64,000 bases of DNA from Torreya grandis. Taxonomy: Eukaryota > Streptophyta > Pinopsida > Cupressales > Taxaceae. A program made the position numbers and the translations under genes. The stretch covers positions 6,377,501 through 6,441,500 of the forward strand of contig JARHVA010000081.1 in the NCBI GenBank assembly GCA_037957365.1, read 5' to 3'. The notes under the pieces are model-generated. The model was not told the DNA's origin. It searched no databases and worked only from the letters and a program-made list of their open reading frames with translations. Within the stretch, counting starts at the first letter, position 1. Each line of letters starts with the position of its first letter. This document shows positions 11,955 through 24,829 of the stretch, in pieces.

Positions 11955-13030
11955 CTACCCCAAGAAGTGTCTCAAACTATTATGGTTAGTTTTTATATAA
12001 AATTTATTTCCAATAAGATATTGCCTAAATTTAGCCAAAGCATGCATTATGGCCAACATCTCCTTATCATAAATACTATAACTCCTCTCTAGATATCTAA
12101 GCTTCCTACTCTCAAATGTAATTGGGTGCTTATCCTACATAAACATATCACCAATCCCCTCTCTTGAAGTGTCACATTGAAGCTCGAAAGGTTTTTTGAA
12201 GTCAAGCAAAGCAAGGATAAGGCATGTAGTCATAATCTATTTGAACCTCATAAAACACTCATGTGCCTCTTGAGTCCATATAAATGCAACCTTCTTCATA
12301 AAATTAGTGAGAGATGTTACATGATGTGAGTATTTATTGACAAATTGGTGGTAGAAACTACACAAACCCAAGAATCCATGCAGTTGAGTGAGATTCTCTA
12401 GAGCCAACCAATCCATGATGGCACAGATCTTATCAAGATCTATCTACACACCCTCTGCACTAATTATGTGGCCTAAATATAATATTTTTGTCATGCCAAG
12501 ATTTCACTTTGAATCTTTGCATAAAAAGACTCCCTATCCAGAATTCCCAATACTATATCTAGATGAGTGAGATGTTCTTCCCATGTCCTACTATACACCA
12601 AGATGTCATCAAAGAAGATAAGTACAAACTTCCTCAACTATGGCTAGAAGATTCTATTCATGGTGGCCTCAAAATTTACTAGTACATTAGTTAGCCCAAA
12701 TTGCATAACCACAAACTTGAAGTGCCCATAATGGCATCAAAATGCCATCTTCTCTATATCTTGCTCTCTGACCTGAATCTGATGATAGCTAGATCTCAAA
12801 TCAATTTTTGAGAAATGATAGGTACCATGAAGCTCATCAATCATCTCATAAATCCATGGGATAAGATACTTATTTTTGATGGTCCTCTTTTTTAGCATCC
12901 TATAGTCAATGCACATGCCTAGGGTACCATCTTTTTTTAACTAGGACCGTTGATAAGGAGAATGGTGATTTTCTAGGTCTAATGTGACCCATTATGAGCA
13001 ACTCTTTAATGGTTTTCTCTATTTCATATT
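11955..13030 (-). pseudogene. M copy 1 reverse transcriptase and RNase H remnant
   Basis: Minus-strand frames give the RT N-terminal part with HIRP-K-SPF near 13000, the catalytic motif FFDDILVYS at about 12594-12620 (YxDD box in the usual chromovirus form), the thumb and the start of RNase H with YSIYDKEMLAIM and a THNSL end near 11975. Several stops and frame changes occur. The RT aspartates are intact, unlike copy 2. Confidence 0.8.
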
Positions 13031-13189
13031 TTAGTCATTTTAGGTACCTATATGGGGTGATCATCACTAGTTTAGCCCCCTCCTCCAGTTCTATGCTATG
13101 CTCAGTACCTTTATCAAGTGGTCTACTTGGTGGAATGTCATTGAAAACCTTTCTATGCTTCATTCTCAAATCCTATTTATTTGGATGAT

Positions 13190-13700
13190 ATTCTAACTTC
13201 TATTTCCCCTCCTACAATGGCATCAACACACACTCAGCTACCCATTTAACCACATTATGTCACATGAGTCTCTCCATCCTCCTGTGTGATAACATATTGA
13301 AATTGCTATCTCTAATGGCCTTCAATATATGATTTTTCCCATCTAATTCAAAACTCATCTTCATCTCACAAAGGTTGAGAGTGAACCTCTCAATAGCATG
13401 GAGCCATCTCATCCCCAAGACTACATCTATACCCCCATGTTTACCACATAATAATCAGCCTTAAATTTATAGTTATTTAGGTGCATAGGGAGATCCTTAA
13501 TCATCATGTCAAACTTAAGGGTGTATCGATTAGCTACCTTCACCCTTATACCTTCAAATTCCTTAGTTATGATCCAATGCCTCTCCATAAAATGTGCATC
13601 AATAAAGTTATGAGTGGCACATGTATCAAAAAGAGTGATGACCTTTTGACCAGCTAGGACACCACACATTCTAAATGAACATTCATGTTGGATACTAGTA
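13190..13700 (-). pseudogene. M copy 1 retropepsin-like protease remnant
   Basis: The open stretch 13427-13669 contains TLFDTCATHNFID, the plant gypsy protease active site with Cys in place of the usual Gly after Asp-Ser/Thr. Downstream residues (LPMHLNNYKFKADYYVVNMGV) fit the flap and second half of the domain. It continues in decayed form towards RT. Confidence 0.75.
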
Positions 13701-15112
13701 AGTTGTGCCTCTTGAAGATTGATTTATTCTTATTTTTCTAACTTTTCGTGCTCTAATTATTCTAGTCCAACTTATTGATCATAATTTTTAGATTCTAAAT
13801 CTTCATAAAATACCCACATAACTCGATTAGCTTTGTCCTTTGGTCTTAAGGGGAAATCATGATTTGCGTCATAGGGGCCTTTGTAGTAAAATCATAGCTT
13901 CTTATTTCATAAATTATTTAGAGTTTTGTGATCAAATGGAGCTACTAATTTTCCCTTATGATCCCCTTTAGAATCTAATTTTTCTTGCTCTTGGGAAATG
14001 TTTTATTGTCCCTAAATAAAGAAGAGACATTTGATCTAAACTTGCTTTATGGGGTTGCAAGTTACATAATCCTTGATTTATTCATTTATTATTATATTTT
14101 AGTGGATCAAAATCCTTTATCCAACCTCTCAAAGGCTCTAATAGTCCCTCAATGAATAAAATAACCAACCACCTCTCAAAGATATTGGGAACCATGACTG
14201 AAAACTTTTAAAAGTTGCCAATGTAACTTTTTAGACTCCTAACTTGTTTAAGCTAGGCTAAATCTCTGAATTAAATTTTTGAATATTTTTTGTAAAAATA
14301 ATCCACTAATATATCAAAAAAACCCTAATAGGTGGTGATGCAACTGTGTTGTAGTGTAACTAGCCCATGGTACCACCAATCATGTGTTACTCCCTCCAAG
14401 TGTAAAGTGGCATATTTAATTGCATCTCCCTTTACCATAAGCCTAAGTGTTAGTAAAGTGTTAAGCTTATGAATCCAAGCTTGAGTGATAACCTTCCCAC
14501 TACCATCAAACATGGGAAATGTGAGCTTACTAGTAGCATGCTTCACTTCATTATTCTAATTTTGTGGTCTCCTTTCTTGCCTGGACCTATAATACTTTCT
14601 CTTCTGGCTCACAAATCTATCAAATAAAATGCTCTCTCTCACTTGTGGTGTCAATAAATCCCACTCATCATTTGCTTCCATAAGAGTATTTACAAATATT
14701 TATTCTCCTTCTTCTTCTTCATGTCCCTCATCTGGTCCATTTCTCATGAAAGTGGGATGTGAAGGCCTATCTGAAGTATGAGTAGATAATCTCGGAGCTC
14801 TGGGAGTCCCAACTACACTCCTATTATCTTTTAATTTTGGATCATGTCTCCCTTGTGGTTTCATTCATTGAATCATAATAGTGAGTGCTTGTACAACATC
14901 TATAACCTACTACTTCCCTATTGCCATATTTTAAAAAATTTCCCTAGCTTCCTTGTCTTCATTGTTTCCTTCATTTCTCAATGGAGTTCCTTCTCTTCTA
15001 TCACCCATTGGATCCTACTGAATATCCAAATTCTAATTTCCCTATAATAAGGCCATCCTACATGTGTAATACCTATGAGGACCAACCTCTAACCCTCATG
15101 ATGGTAGGATTG
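13701..15112 (-). pseudogene. M copy 1 gag remnant
   Basis: The stretch 14325-14546 reads as a retrotransposon gag core (FPMFDGSGKVITQAWIHKL, then EGVTHDWWYH). A knuckle-like stretch near 13850-13910 keeps FYYKGPYDANHDF with its cysteines lost. The start codon is not clear; coding similarity begins after the PBS at 15113. Stops break the frame in several places. Confidence 0.7.
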
Positions 15113-15127
15113 TGGCTCTGATACCAA
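15113..15127 (-). other. M copy 1 primer-binding site (tRNA-Met)
   Basis: The + strand TGGCTCTGATACCAA is the complement of TTGGTATCAGAGCCA, an exact plant tRNA-Met PBS. It abuts LTR B at 15128 and fixes the minus orientation. The matching site beside LTR C (about 29440-29458) has been altered. Confidence 0.9.
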
Positions 15128-16451
15128 TGTAAGAACTTTTCCTTCAACTTCTAAAACTTTTTTTGTTTTTGTGTTTTGCAATTTTTTAAATATTTTTATG
15201 GGTTTTATGCTTTTTTTAGGGTTTTTTTTGCAAATAATGAAACTAAATGCAAGATACATAATGAAATAACATAACAAGATGAAATGCAACTCGTCACTAT
15301 AATACTTTATTGATTAACTTCAGTTAAAAAATCTAAATATAAGCATACTCAAAAAAATATAGAAGTATTACTATGGATGATATGAATTATAGAAAAAAAA
15401 TCACAACACATAGAATTTTTATCCACACCCAATATGATGCCTTTTCACTCAAATTCATTATGGTTAGGATAAACAAAGTTAGGTGTCTCCTTCTAGTATT
15501 TTTTGGATATTTTTGATGACTTCTGGGTCAAAGTCAACCCTCTACATAGGCTTCCCTCTTGTTACAAATGAATGGCTACAAAAAGCAAATCAAACCCTCT
15601 AGAAATTGTGTTAATGTTTTCCCAACACTCTGCTCCAAATGTGAACCTTCTGAATGATATATTATTTCTCTCAAAACCCTCTGATTTTCTCCACTGCTAA
15701 GCTCAAATAAAGATTCTATATGAATCTCTCCCAAAAGCCAAATTCAATGTATATTTCACCACTTCAAATGGCTTCATACTGAATAATGAATCACTCTCCA
15801 ATGGCTCAAAGAAGATAAAAACCCTTGGCTTCCTTCTCTCAAAAAAATTTCACCAAAACCCCTACTCAATAGAATGAATAACACAAACTTCAATGAAAAA
15901 TATATATATCTCCAAGAGGGGGTCGATTTCTCCCAAAAAGCACCATTAATAACATTAAATGCTATTACATTGCATTCTTTTAACATTTCACTAAATACAT
16001 TAAAGTTGGCACCCAATAATTAATTTACTCAATTGGCCCCCTCCTCATGATGCCTAGACCCTCAATTATTAAGTTTAATTGATAACTTAATAATATCACC
16101 TTTTAATTTATTAACATTATTTGAGCCAAATAAACATTAATAAATTCTTAAATACATAATATCTCATCACACCATCTGAATTCGAGGCTAACCTGATGAA
16201 TCTCCATATGACCACATGCCTTACTAAAAATATTAAGGTTCCCTATCTATCAACTTCCAACTTACTAGAAATAGTAAGTAGAGCATACAGAGTCCTAGAA
16301 ACCTCAAATGAAAGCCAAGACTAGAAACTATTGAACTTTGGAGATGATACAAGCCTCAAAATACCCTCTATCAAACTTATTAGCCTACGAGGGTCAAAAT
16401 GATAGGCTAATCTCAGTGATGACTAATGACTAACTTGGAGGGGACATTATA
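15128..16451 (-). repeat. M LTR B, shared middle LTR
   Basis: 1324 bp, starting TGTAAGAAC and ending ATTATA on the + strand. It has a PBS on its left and a polypurine tract and chromodomain on its right, so it serves as 5' LTR for copy 1 and 3' LTR for copy 2. Confidence 0.85.
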
Positions 16452-16471
16452 GTCTGCCCTCCCTAAAATTT

Positions 16472-17960
16472 GTTGTCCCTAAGAAATCTCAACTCTAGGT
16501 GTTGCAATGTTTCCTCACCCTCCCATGTGGGATCCTCTATTGATAAATCATTCCATTTAATCAAGTATTCCTTGATGGTTCACCTATGCAAATATCTCTC
16601 TAAAATCTAGTATAGCCTCTGGCACTAGAATTAGTTTCCCCTCATCATCTAGGGGTGGTAACACTATTGATGGAACCACATGATGTCCCAATGCCTTTTT
16701 GAGGCATGATACATGGAAAACATTTTGTACTTTGCTATCTATTAGGAGATCAAGCTCATATGCTACTTCACCAGCTCGCTCGATAATTTGAAAAGGCCCA
16801 TAGTAGTGTGGTTTCAATTTTTTAGCACCACTCTTCCTAAGTGTTAACTAGTGATATGGTTACAACATCAAATATACCATGTTCCCAACCTCAAAATATC
16901 TCTCAGTCCTCCTCTAATTTGCATTCTATTTCTTCTAATTTTGTGCCTTAGCAATATTCTCCTTGAGATCCCTCATGATGTCCTAGCTCCCCTGTAATAA
17001 GTCACCAGCACTATGCACTCTACTATCACCCAAAAATAAATTAAGGAAACTTGGGACCTCATATCCATATAATTCCATGAATGGTGTCATCTATATCGAC
17101 ATGTGATAAGTAGAGTTATAAAAATACTTGTATAGGTGAATCCACTTAATCCAAGCCTTTTTCTACCCAGCTATGTAGCTCTTGAGGTAACCTTACACCC
17201 ATTTATTAACTATCTCTATTTGGCTATCGGTATGTGGGTGGTAGCTAGTACTCAAAGTAAGTTTAGTTCCACAGAGTCTGAATATCTCCTACCAAAAGTG
17301 ACTCAAGAATTGGATGTCCCTATCACTAACTATGCTCTGAGGTAACCCATGTAGCCTGAATACCTCTAAAAAAACAACTCTACCAATTATGTAGCTGTGT
17401 ATGTAGCTATAATAAAAAATAAATTGGCATATTTTGTTAACCAATATACAACCACATATATACAATCTCTCCCCTAGGCTTTTGGCAATCTCGTAATGAA
17501 ATCCATAGATAGGCATTCCTATTTCCTATCAAGAATTAGAGGTACCTATAGTAAACCTATCAGATAGGTGTGTTTTTATTTGTGTTTTTAACAAATGTGA
17601 CACTCTCTAACATACTATAGAATATCTACTTTAAGTCCTTTTCAAGTAAACCTCTCCTTGATCTACCTGTAGATCTTGAAATACCCTAGATGTCCTGTAG
17701 TGGGTTCATCATGGAAAGTCCATAGTATAATGATCTTCATCTCTAACCCTAGATTCAAATAGATCATTCCCTTATAAATGATGAGTTCATTTACAACTGT
17801 ATATCTATTATCCTAAACTATTCCCTCAATAATGTTTGATGCCTATGTGTCCTTAGCATACTCTACCACTATCAAATGCCTCCAGTCCTCTAAAATTTGA
17901 ATCATAGCATTCAAGTGTGTTCGGTGAGATAAAGCATCAGTGACAACATTCTAAGTACCC
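16472..17960 (-). pseudogene. M copy 2 integrase with chromodomain
   Basis: Minus strand. The core reads from about 17520 down to 17170 with SDRDIQF and QIEIVNK. The C-terminal GPF/Y part (KPHYYGPFQIIERAGEVAYEL) is open at 16584-16817, followed after a frame change by a chromodomain at about 16480-16600 (YLIKWNDLSIEDPTWEGEE). Chromodomains of this class bind marked histones and steer integration, so this identifies the element as a chromovirus. This section is missing from copy 1. Stops and frame changes remain, so it is inactive. Confidence 0.8.
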
Positions 17961-18019
17961 TTCAAATAGGTAATGTTGAAGTCATATGATAAAAGTTTAC
18001 TGACCCATTTTTTCTAATG

Positions 18020-19110
18020 GTCTTTAAGGTCTCACTACCCCAAGAAGTGTGTCAAACTATTATGGTTAGTTTTTATACAAAATTTGTTGCCAATAAGAGA
18101 TTGCCTAAATTTGGCCAAAGAATACATTATGGCCAACATATCCTTATCATAAATACTATAAATCCTCTTTGGTCCTATAATATTCTTGATTTCAAATGCA
18201 ATTGAGTGCTTATTCTGCATAAGCACAACACCAATCCCCTCTCCTAAAGTGTCACACTGGAGTTTGAAAGGTTTTGTGAAGTCAAGAAAAGCAAGGAGAG
18301 GACATGTAGTCATAATCTATTTGAACCTCATAAAACACTCTTATGACTCAAGAGTCCATATAAATACAACCTTCTTCATCAAATCAATGAGTGATGTTTC
18401 ATGGCGTGAGTATCTGCTGACAAACTAGTGGTAAAAACCACATAAACTTAAGAATTTGCATAGCTGAGTGAGATTCTATAGAGTTGGCCAATCAATGATA
18501 GCACAAATCTTATCAAGATCCATTTGTACACCCTCTACACTAATGATGTGGCTTAAATATAATACTTATATCATGTCAAGCTCACACTTTGAATCCTTTA
18601 CATAAAAAGACTCCCTATCCAAAATTCCAAATATTGTATCCAAATGAGCGAGATGCTCTTCCCATGTACTACTATACACCAGGGTTTTATCAAAGAGTTT
18701 AAGTAAAAAATTCCTCAACTATGGATATAAGATTTTGTTCATGGTGGCCTAAAAAGTTATTGGCACATTAGTTAGCCCAAATGGCAAAACCACAAACTTG
18801 AAGTGCCCGTAATGGCATCAAAATGCTATCTTCTCTATATCCTTATCTTTGACCTGTATTTGATGATAGCCAAACCTCAAATCAATTTTTGAGAAATATA
18901 GGCACCATGAAGCTCATCGATCAGCTCATCAATCTGTGGGATATGATACCTATTTTTGATGGTCCTCTTGTTTAGCATCCTGTAGTCAATGCACATGTGT
19001 ATGGTACCATATTTTTTCTTAACTAGGACCATTGATGAGGCAAATGGTGATTTAATAGGTCTAATGTGACCCATTATGAGCAACTCTTTAATGGTTTTCT
19101 CTATTTCATC
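18020..19110 (-). pseudogene. M copy 2 reverse transcriptase and RNase H remnant
   Basis: Minus strand. RT start at 18877-19083 (HIRPIKSPFASSMVLVKKKY, then CIDYRMLN) and RNase H at 18035-18313 (SIYDKDMLAIMYSLAKFRQ). The catalytic box near 18655-18700 reads LFDKTLVYS, so the second Asp of the YxDD motif is lost; copy 1 keeps it. The RNase H section is open for 92 codons. Confidence 0.8.
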
Positions 19111-19299
19111 TTTTATTCATTTTGGGTGCTTGTATGGGGTGATTAGCCCCTCCTCTAGTTCTATGATATGCTCAGTACCTCTATCAGGTGGTCTACCTAG
19201 TGGAATGTCACTAAAAACCTTTCCATGCTTAATTCTCAACTCTTATATATCTAGATGATATTTTTACTTCTACTTCCCCTTCTACAATGGCATCAACAT

Positions 19300-19770
19300 A
19301 TACTTGATTGCTCATACAACCATATTATGTTGCATGAGTCTCTCCATCTACCTAAGTGATAACATATTGAAACTACTATCTCTAATGGCCTTCAATATAT
19401 GAGTTTTCCCATCTACTTCAAAACTCATCTCCATCTCATGAAGGTTGAGAGTGAACCTCTTAATAACATGGAACCATCTTATCCCCAAGACTACAACTAT
19501 GTCCCCCATGTTTACCACATAATAATCAACCTTAAAGTTATAGTTATTTAGGCATATAGGGAGATCCTTAATCATCCTATCACACTTAAGGGTGTATCCA
19601 TCAGCTACCTTCACCCTTATGCATTCAAATCATGATCCTATGCCTCTCCAAAAAATGTGCATCAATAAAGTTATGAGTTGCACCTATATCCAAAAGAGTG
19701 ATGACCTTTTGACCAAATAGGACTCCACACATTCTAAACGAACCTTCCTACTAGATACTAGTAAGCCATG
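19300..19770 (-). pseudogene. M copy 2 protease remnant
   Basis: The open stretch 19348-19614 matches the copy 1 protease second half (LPICLNNYNFKVDYYVVNMG, then GIRWFHVI). The active-site part lies upstream in another frame near 19690. Confidence 0.7.
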
Positions 19771-20199
19771 CCTCTTGAAGATTGATTTCTACTTATTTTT
19801 CCTCTTCTTTTTTTGAATTTTCATCCTCTGATTCTTTTGGTCTAGCTTGTTGATTGGAATTTTTAGATTCTAAATATTTATAAAATACCCACATAACTTG
19901 GTTAGATTTGCCCTTTGGTCTTAAGGGGAAATCATGATTTGCATCATAGGGGCCTTTGCTGTAAAAACATAGCTTCTTCTTTCACAAATCATTTACATTT
20001 TCATGATCAAGTGGAGTTGCTATTTTTCCCTTATGATCCCCTTTAGAATCTAATTTTTCTTTGCTCTTGGAAAATGTTTTATTGTCCCTAAATAAAGAAT
20101 ATCCCTTTGATCTGAACTTGCTTGATGGGGCTGTAAGTTCTATACTCTTTGCTTTCTTCATTGCTTCCTACAGTGTTGGTGGATCAAAATCCTTTATCT
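19771..20199 (-). pseudogene. M copy 2 gag remnant, 3' part (cut by N)
   Basis: Matches copy 1 from about 13700 to 14130, including the knuckle-like FYSKGPYDANHDF near 19940-19980. It stops at the N insertion (TATCT at 20195-20199) and resumes at 28472. Confidence 0.7.
20195..20199. repeat. Target-site duplication of N, left copy (TATCT)
   Basis: TATCT before the N left LTR is repeated exactly at 28467-28471 after the right LTR. The empty-site form can be seen in M copy 1 near 14122 (TTTATCCAACCTCTC). Confidence 0.85.
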
Positions 20200-20360
20200 C
20201 GTTGGGTGAATATTTTGTCAATCAGTTAACTGATGAGAAAAATAGGTCTCTTCAACCACAACATAGGGAAATCGGTCAGCCAGATGTGCATGTTTACTAC
20301 ATCAAAAGGGGAAAAATCTCTCCTCTCATCAAGGGGAGGTTCCCTGTAAGTATGAAGGGG

Positions 20361-20466
<106 letters not shown>

Positions 20467-21934
20467 TAATCTACTATAAATAAGCTGAAAATAATACTCA
20501 GGGGTAGGATAACACCATCCATCTCTATTTTTTTAGAGATGATGTTCACCAATCAAAGGATAAATCCTGATGAAATGACATAAGGCACTCCTCTTCTTTC
20601 AGAAGTGTTGTTCGACAGACAACAAGAACCTTCCAAGTAGTGACAAGTAACTGTAATAGGGTGCAATAACATAGCAAGATGAAATGTAGCACAAAGTCTC
20701 CACCTCAACTGCCAAAGAGTGAAATACAAAGAATAATGAGGGCATAAAGTCATCCCAAGATCCCTTACATAGAAATAGAAAATAGATAAACTAAAGACAA
20801 TTGTGGCAGCATAAAGTCTCTCCACAACTGGCTTCAGGACACCTTCTTGATTACTTTCACTAATTCTACTTATTTAATTTAATAGACAAAAAATGTATTA
20901 GGGAAATAGACATACAAACAATTTCCTCAATAACCAAGCTATTCCAGCACAAAGTCTAAAAAGTCACTTGTTTTCTTATTCAAATAATGACATATGATCA
21001 ACAATCTGAGCTCAAAGTCTTAGTAATGCCTTTCAATTTGGGCAGAGTTTTGTTTTTGATAATAGAGAGATCCCCTTAAAATAATAAGAGAGAGTCCAAT
21101 ATATAGTGCTCTAAGAAAGACTTGGGTGCTTTGTTTCACAAAAATGATGGCCTATGATGCATTCAATGCCTTTAGTGCATTTTAAATTCTATCCATGGGC
21201 TATGCTGGAATTGGGCATCAGTCTTAAATATGGGCCACCTGATGTGTTTCCTCATGTGTGCATAGATATTTTTGCTTTACTCAATGCAAGAGAATAGGTT
21301 GTGCCATTGAATGTTCATGCTCTCCAATGTCCACTTGGTCAGCTACTTCACCTTCTAAAAACATATCCCATGCACGGATAGTTTTTGATCTTTCTCCATC
21401 GTTTCCCCTTTCCTTGCTATATTTTGAGCTCTTGGGCACTTTATTCTTGATGAAGGGATAGGTGGCACTTTCCATTGTGAAGTAGGTGAGGACACTTGGT
21501 AGCATCCATTTACATTATAGAAGATTAAGATATCCTTTGAGAGTCTTGTGGAAGATGATACATGGTGGCTTGTGCTGAGTTTTTAGAAACACTATAGAAA
21601 CATGTGGGACTCATTTGGATTCACATGGACGATGCCACTTCACGTGCTCCGCTTACCTTAGCAATTCACTTAGGACCCACCACATTCCTTACTCAATAAT
21701 GAGACAAAAGGAAGAAATGATAGATGTTGACACTTGGTGCTTTATGCTGAGTTTTACAAGGGACATGTGGTGACTTCCACTATATTTTGTCCTTATCTAT
21801 GTGATATGAGCTCTCAGGCTATCTCTTTGGCCAGTCACTAAATTTGTTCACAGGGTCTGCACCATATTTGAAAATTGATAGATATTTCATTATCTTAAAT
21901 TTGATGTCCACAGGAATGTTAATGATTCAATCAC

Positions 21935-22040
21935 TTTCTAGGTTCAATCACTTCCTTAGTTCAATCACTTTTTTAGTTTAATAACTTTCTTAGTTCAATC
22001 ACTTTCTCATTTCAATCACTTTCTTAGTCTTTGATTGAAC
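21935..22040. repeat. Degenerate 18-20-bp tandem repeat in the N LTR
   Basis: Repeats of the form TTCAATCACTTTCTTAG occur five to six times, with a matching array at about 27718-27843 in the right LTR. GGTTCAA and TTGAACC motifs follow on both strands, forming many short inverted repeats to about 22250. Confidence 0.75.
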
Positions 22041-22430
22041 CATCCTTTTGTCTGGCACTTCCTTTGAATCAACCGATTGAACTGACCGATTGAACCAACT
22101 ACGGTTCAAAGGTTCAATGGTTCAATCACTTTCTTCTTGTGTTCCACTTGACCGCTTAAACCAACCAATTGAACCAACTACTTATTGAACCTTTGAACCC
22201 ATTAAACCTTTGAACCATTTTGGTTTAAGGTTCAATGGTTCAATAGTTCAAACCTTATTCTTTCTCACTAAGTCTTTTGAAGTTGTTTAAAGCTGTTAAA
22301 CTTGCTAAAGCAATTGAACTTTGAAATTTTTTTGAAACAATTAACTCTTTAAGCTTGCGAACATCATTGAACCTTGGTGTTGAACCAACCTTGAAATTGC
22401 CTAAGTGTTGAGAGCTTGTTTCTTTTTTGT

Positions 22431-22545
22431 AGAGTCTGTAGATTTAAGCCTCTAGAGTTCGTAGATTTAAGCCTATAGAGTCCATAGATTTAAGCCTACA
22501 GAGTCCATAGATTTAAGCCTACAGAGTCCATAGATTTCTTCTAGT
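22431..22545. repeat. 23-bp tandem repeat, five units, in the N left LTR
   Basis: Units start at 22431, 22454, 22477, 22500 and 22523 with the core AGAGTCCATAGATTTAAGCC; the last is cut short. The right LTR has only three (28251, 28274, 28297). Confidence 0.9.
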
Positions 22546-22999
22546 GAAGTCTGTTAGCTAAAAAATCTTGAAAAATGGAGAATTTGAATGCCCAAAATAA
22601 TTTTTGAGAAGGGAAGAGGGAATTTTTGGCCTGCAGGACCAAAATAGTTCATATATTGTCCAAAAAATGAGTGACAAATTTTGGGAACAATAGCTGGCTC
22701 TAGTTGGGGAACTTATTTCAGTTGAAGACTTGGAACAACTGAGGGAAGTAGAAACTAGAATCTCCAATGCCTTGAAGTGTGCCATTGGGATACAGAGTCA
22801 TGCTATCTAAAAATAAAGGCACCAAAAATAAAAACAAAAAGTACAAAATAGAACTAAAGACTATACAAATATACATATGTACAGATGATCTTATTTGATG
22901 CCTCAAGATTTGAAGCACTTTAGATGCCACCCAGTGTGAGATAGTGAAAATGGCATTCCATCCTAATAAACTAGTAAGAAACCATTTTCTCCCCAAAAT

Positions 23000-23480
23000 C
23001 GATCATGGGTAAATGGAAGTCTCCACTAGGAATCACATTTTCTATGCACTCCTTTTGGTTTTCTCTTTTTGCCCCATGGCAAGGTGTGGTCTCCAATCTA
23101 AAAACCATAAATCTTTTCTCTCTTAGCGAAGAGTTCCTTTTCCTGATTTTGGTGTGTAGTAGTATGGTCCACTACCATAACTTGTTTCTCTTCTGGTTCA
23201 ATCCAGCACATGATTTGATTGTCCCCATCAAATACTTGACAAACCATCAACTCAGCATCTCCTTTGGCATGAAGGAGTTTGACACCTTTGTCTTGAGTAG
23301 CCTTCAACTTGAGTAACAGAGATTCATACTCAACAGCATTGTTAGTGTTTCTAAACTACAACTTGTATGAAGAAGGAAAGATATCTCCTTGAGGAGATAT
23401 CAACACAGTCTCAGCTCTAGCACTGCTAGAAGAGTAGCTGCCATCAAATCCTAGTATCTATACATCATCAAAAAATGCTC
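23000..23480 (-). pseudogene. N RNase H domain (archaeal-type likely)
   Basis: Minus-strand translation gives FDGSYSSSSARAETVLISPQ (about 23400-23460), then after one stop NTNNAVEYESLLLKLKA (about 23300-23350) and LLHAKGDAELMVCQV (about 23220-23280). The acidic residues D, E and D of RNase H type I are all present in the expected order. The sequence style matches the extra RNase H of Tat-type gypsy elements. It follows the protease through a linker with no RT between. One clear stop (after SSYKL) breaks it. Confidence 0.75.
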
Positions 23481-23898
23481 CTTTCTCAAAGTTTTCTTTA
23501 TTTGGAGAGGAGAGTTCCTTTGGGCTTGCATTGTTCTCTCTCATGACTACTATTGTTTTATCTAAACCAATTCCTAGATTACCACCTATAGGACTTTCAT
23601 CTACTGTAATAAGAAGGTCTTCAGTAGACAAAAAATAGTTACCCCTACTTGAAGACTCAAACAGAATTTGAGCTTCAGGGATCGATGCTTAGGTGACAAC
23701 ATGTTTTTCCTCCCTTTTAGGAAGCAGCCTCTACATGATGCCTTTGACAGGGATCCTCACTTCAGATAGGTCCATGCTTAATTTTGTTCCAACATCCTTG
23801 TAGAAATTTCACCCAAGAAAGATGTCATATGAGGCTGGGACATTAGCCACCAAGACTGTCATCTTTATTCTCTTTTTTAGAAAGGCAACAAATGCAAA
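23481..23898 (-). pseudogene. N linker between protease and RNase H
   Basis: A single minus-strand frame with a few stops runs from the protease to the RNase H. It contains the end of the protease (VANVPASYDIFLG, the usual GRxW-like region) and an acidic, low-complexity stretch. RT motifs (YxDD and flanking blocks) are absent and there is no room for them. Confidence 0.6.
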
Positions 23899-24234
23899 TT
23901 AGGCATCCTTGATTTGTCCTAGTAGTGGCACTTGTTTGTTCTCCATGGAAAAACATCTCCCAAATGTCTTGGTTAGTGTAAGACCAAGGGATTTAGCTAC
24001 TTTGGTAGGCATGACATTGTCTGATGCACTTGAGTCTATGATATAATTGTTTAACTTATGTCTATTTATCACTAGGGAGACATAGAATTGTTCAATCCTT
24101 CCAGAAGTAGTAGGAGGAGCAATGACAAGGTTGTTTGGGATGGACATGTTCCTTGGGGGATCATGAGTTACATTTTTAACAACTTGTCCTACAAAGATGA
24201 CTTTATTCTTCACACACTGAACTAACCTATCCAA
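23899..24234 (-). pseudogene. N retropepsin-like protease
   Basis: An open stretch of 111 codons. FYVSLVINRHKLNNYIIDSS carries the aspartic protease active site as Asp-Ser-Ser-Ala (usual Asp-Ser/Thr-Gly-Ala), followed by SDNVMPTKVAKSLGL, which is typical for plant gypsy proteases. The Asp is kept but the Gly is changed. It would cut the polyprotein during particle maturation. Confidence 0.8.
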
Positions 24235-24829
24235 CTACTCAAGATTGGATTGCAAGAATTCAAATTCAGACATTTGAATTTTGTTCTTCTTGACATGGTC
24301 GATTATGTCAAATAATTGAAATGGATTAGGAACAAAGGAAGGTAGTTCATCTTTCTAGTTTTTAGGAGGGGTGGTACTGGTTTATGGAATTGAAGTTGAA
24401 TATAGAGGAATGCTTGATGTATTTACCTTCTTATTACTCACTAGGTCCTTTGACTGGAAAGGTAGAGAATTTCCTCATTTGGAAATTGAAATTGTGGGCT
24501 GAGAACTTTCCCCTATTTTTACTTTATCAGCTTGCTGGGCTGACTAGTTTTGGGACTAGGTGAATACAGTATATGATCCATCAACTACTTCACATTTATC
24601 TCTAGGTTCATCCTTGTAATTTAAGAAACCAATGTTGGATTCACTAGCTGATTCTTCTTGCTCTACTATAAAAAAATCAGCATCATTTTCTTGCTCAAAC
24701 TCAGGTTAGAAAGAGAAATCATGTTCTATTTCCAGATATTCAACTGTTGAGTTAGTTGGTGCTGTTTTAATGGCAAGTTTCCCCTATGGGGAAGGTAGAT
24801 GATTTAGTTGCCCTTGACTTCTGGTAGCA

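Noticed and set aside
22080..22250. Many GGTTCAA motifs like the B box of tRNA genes
   Set aside because: No A box at proper distance, no tRNA fold, and the motif belongs to a short repeat family on both strands.
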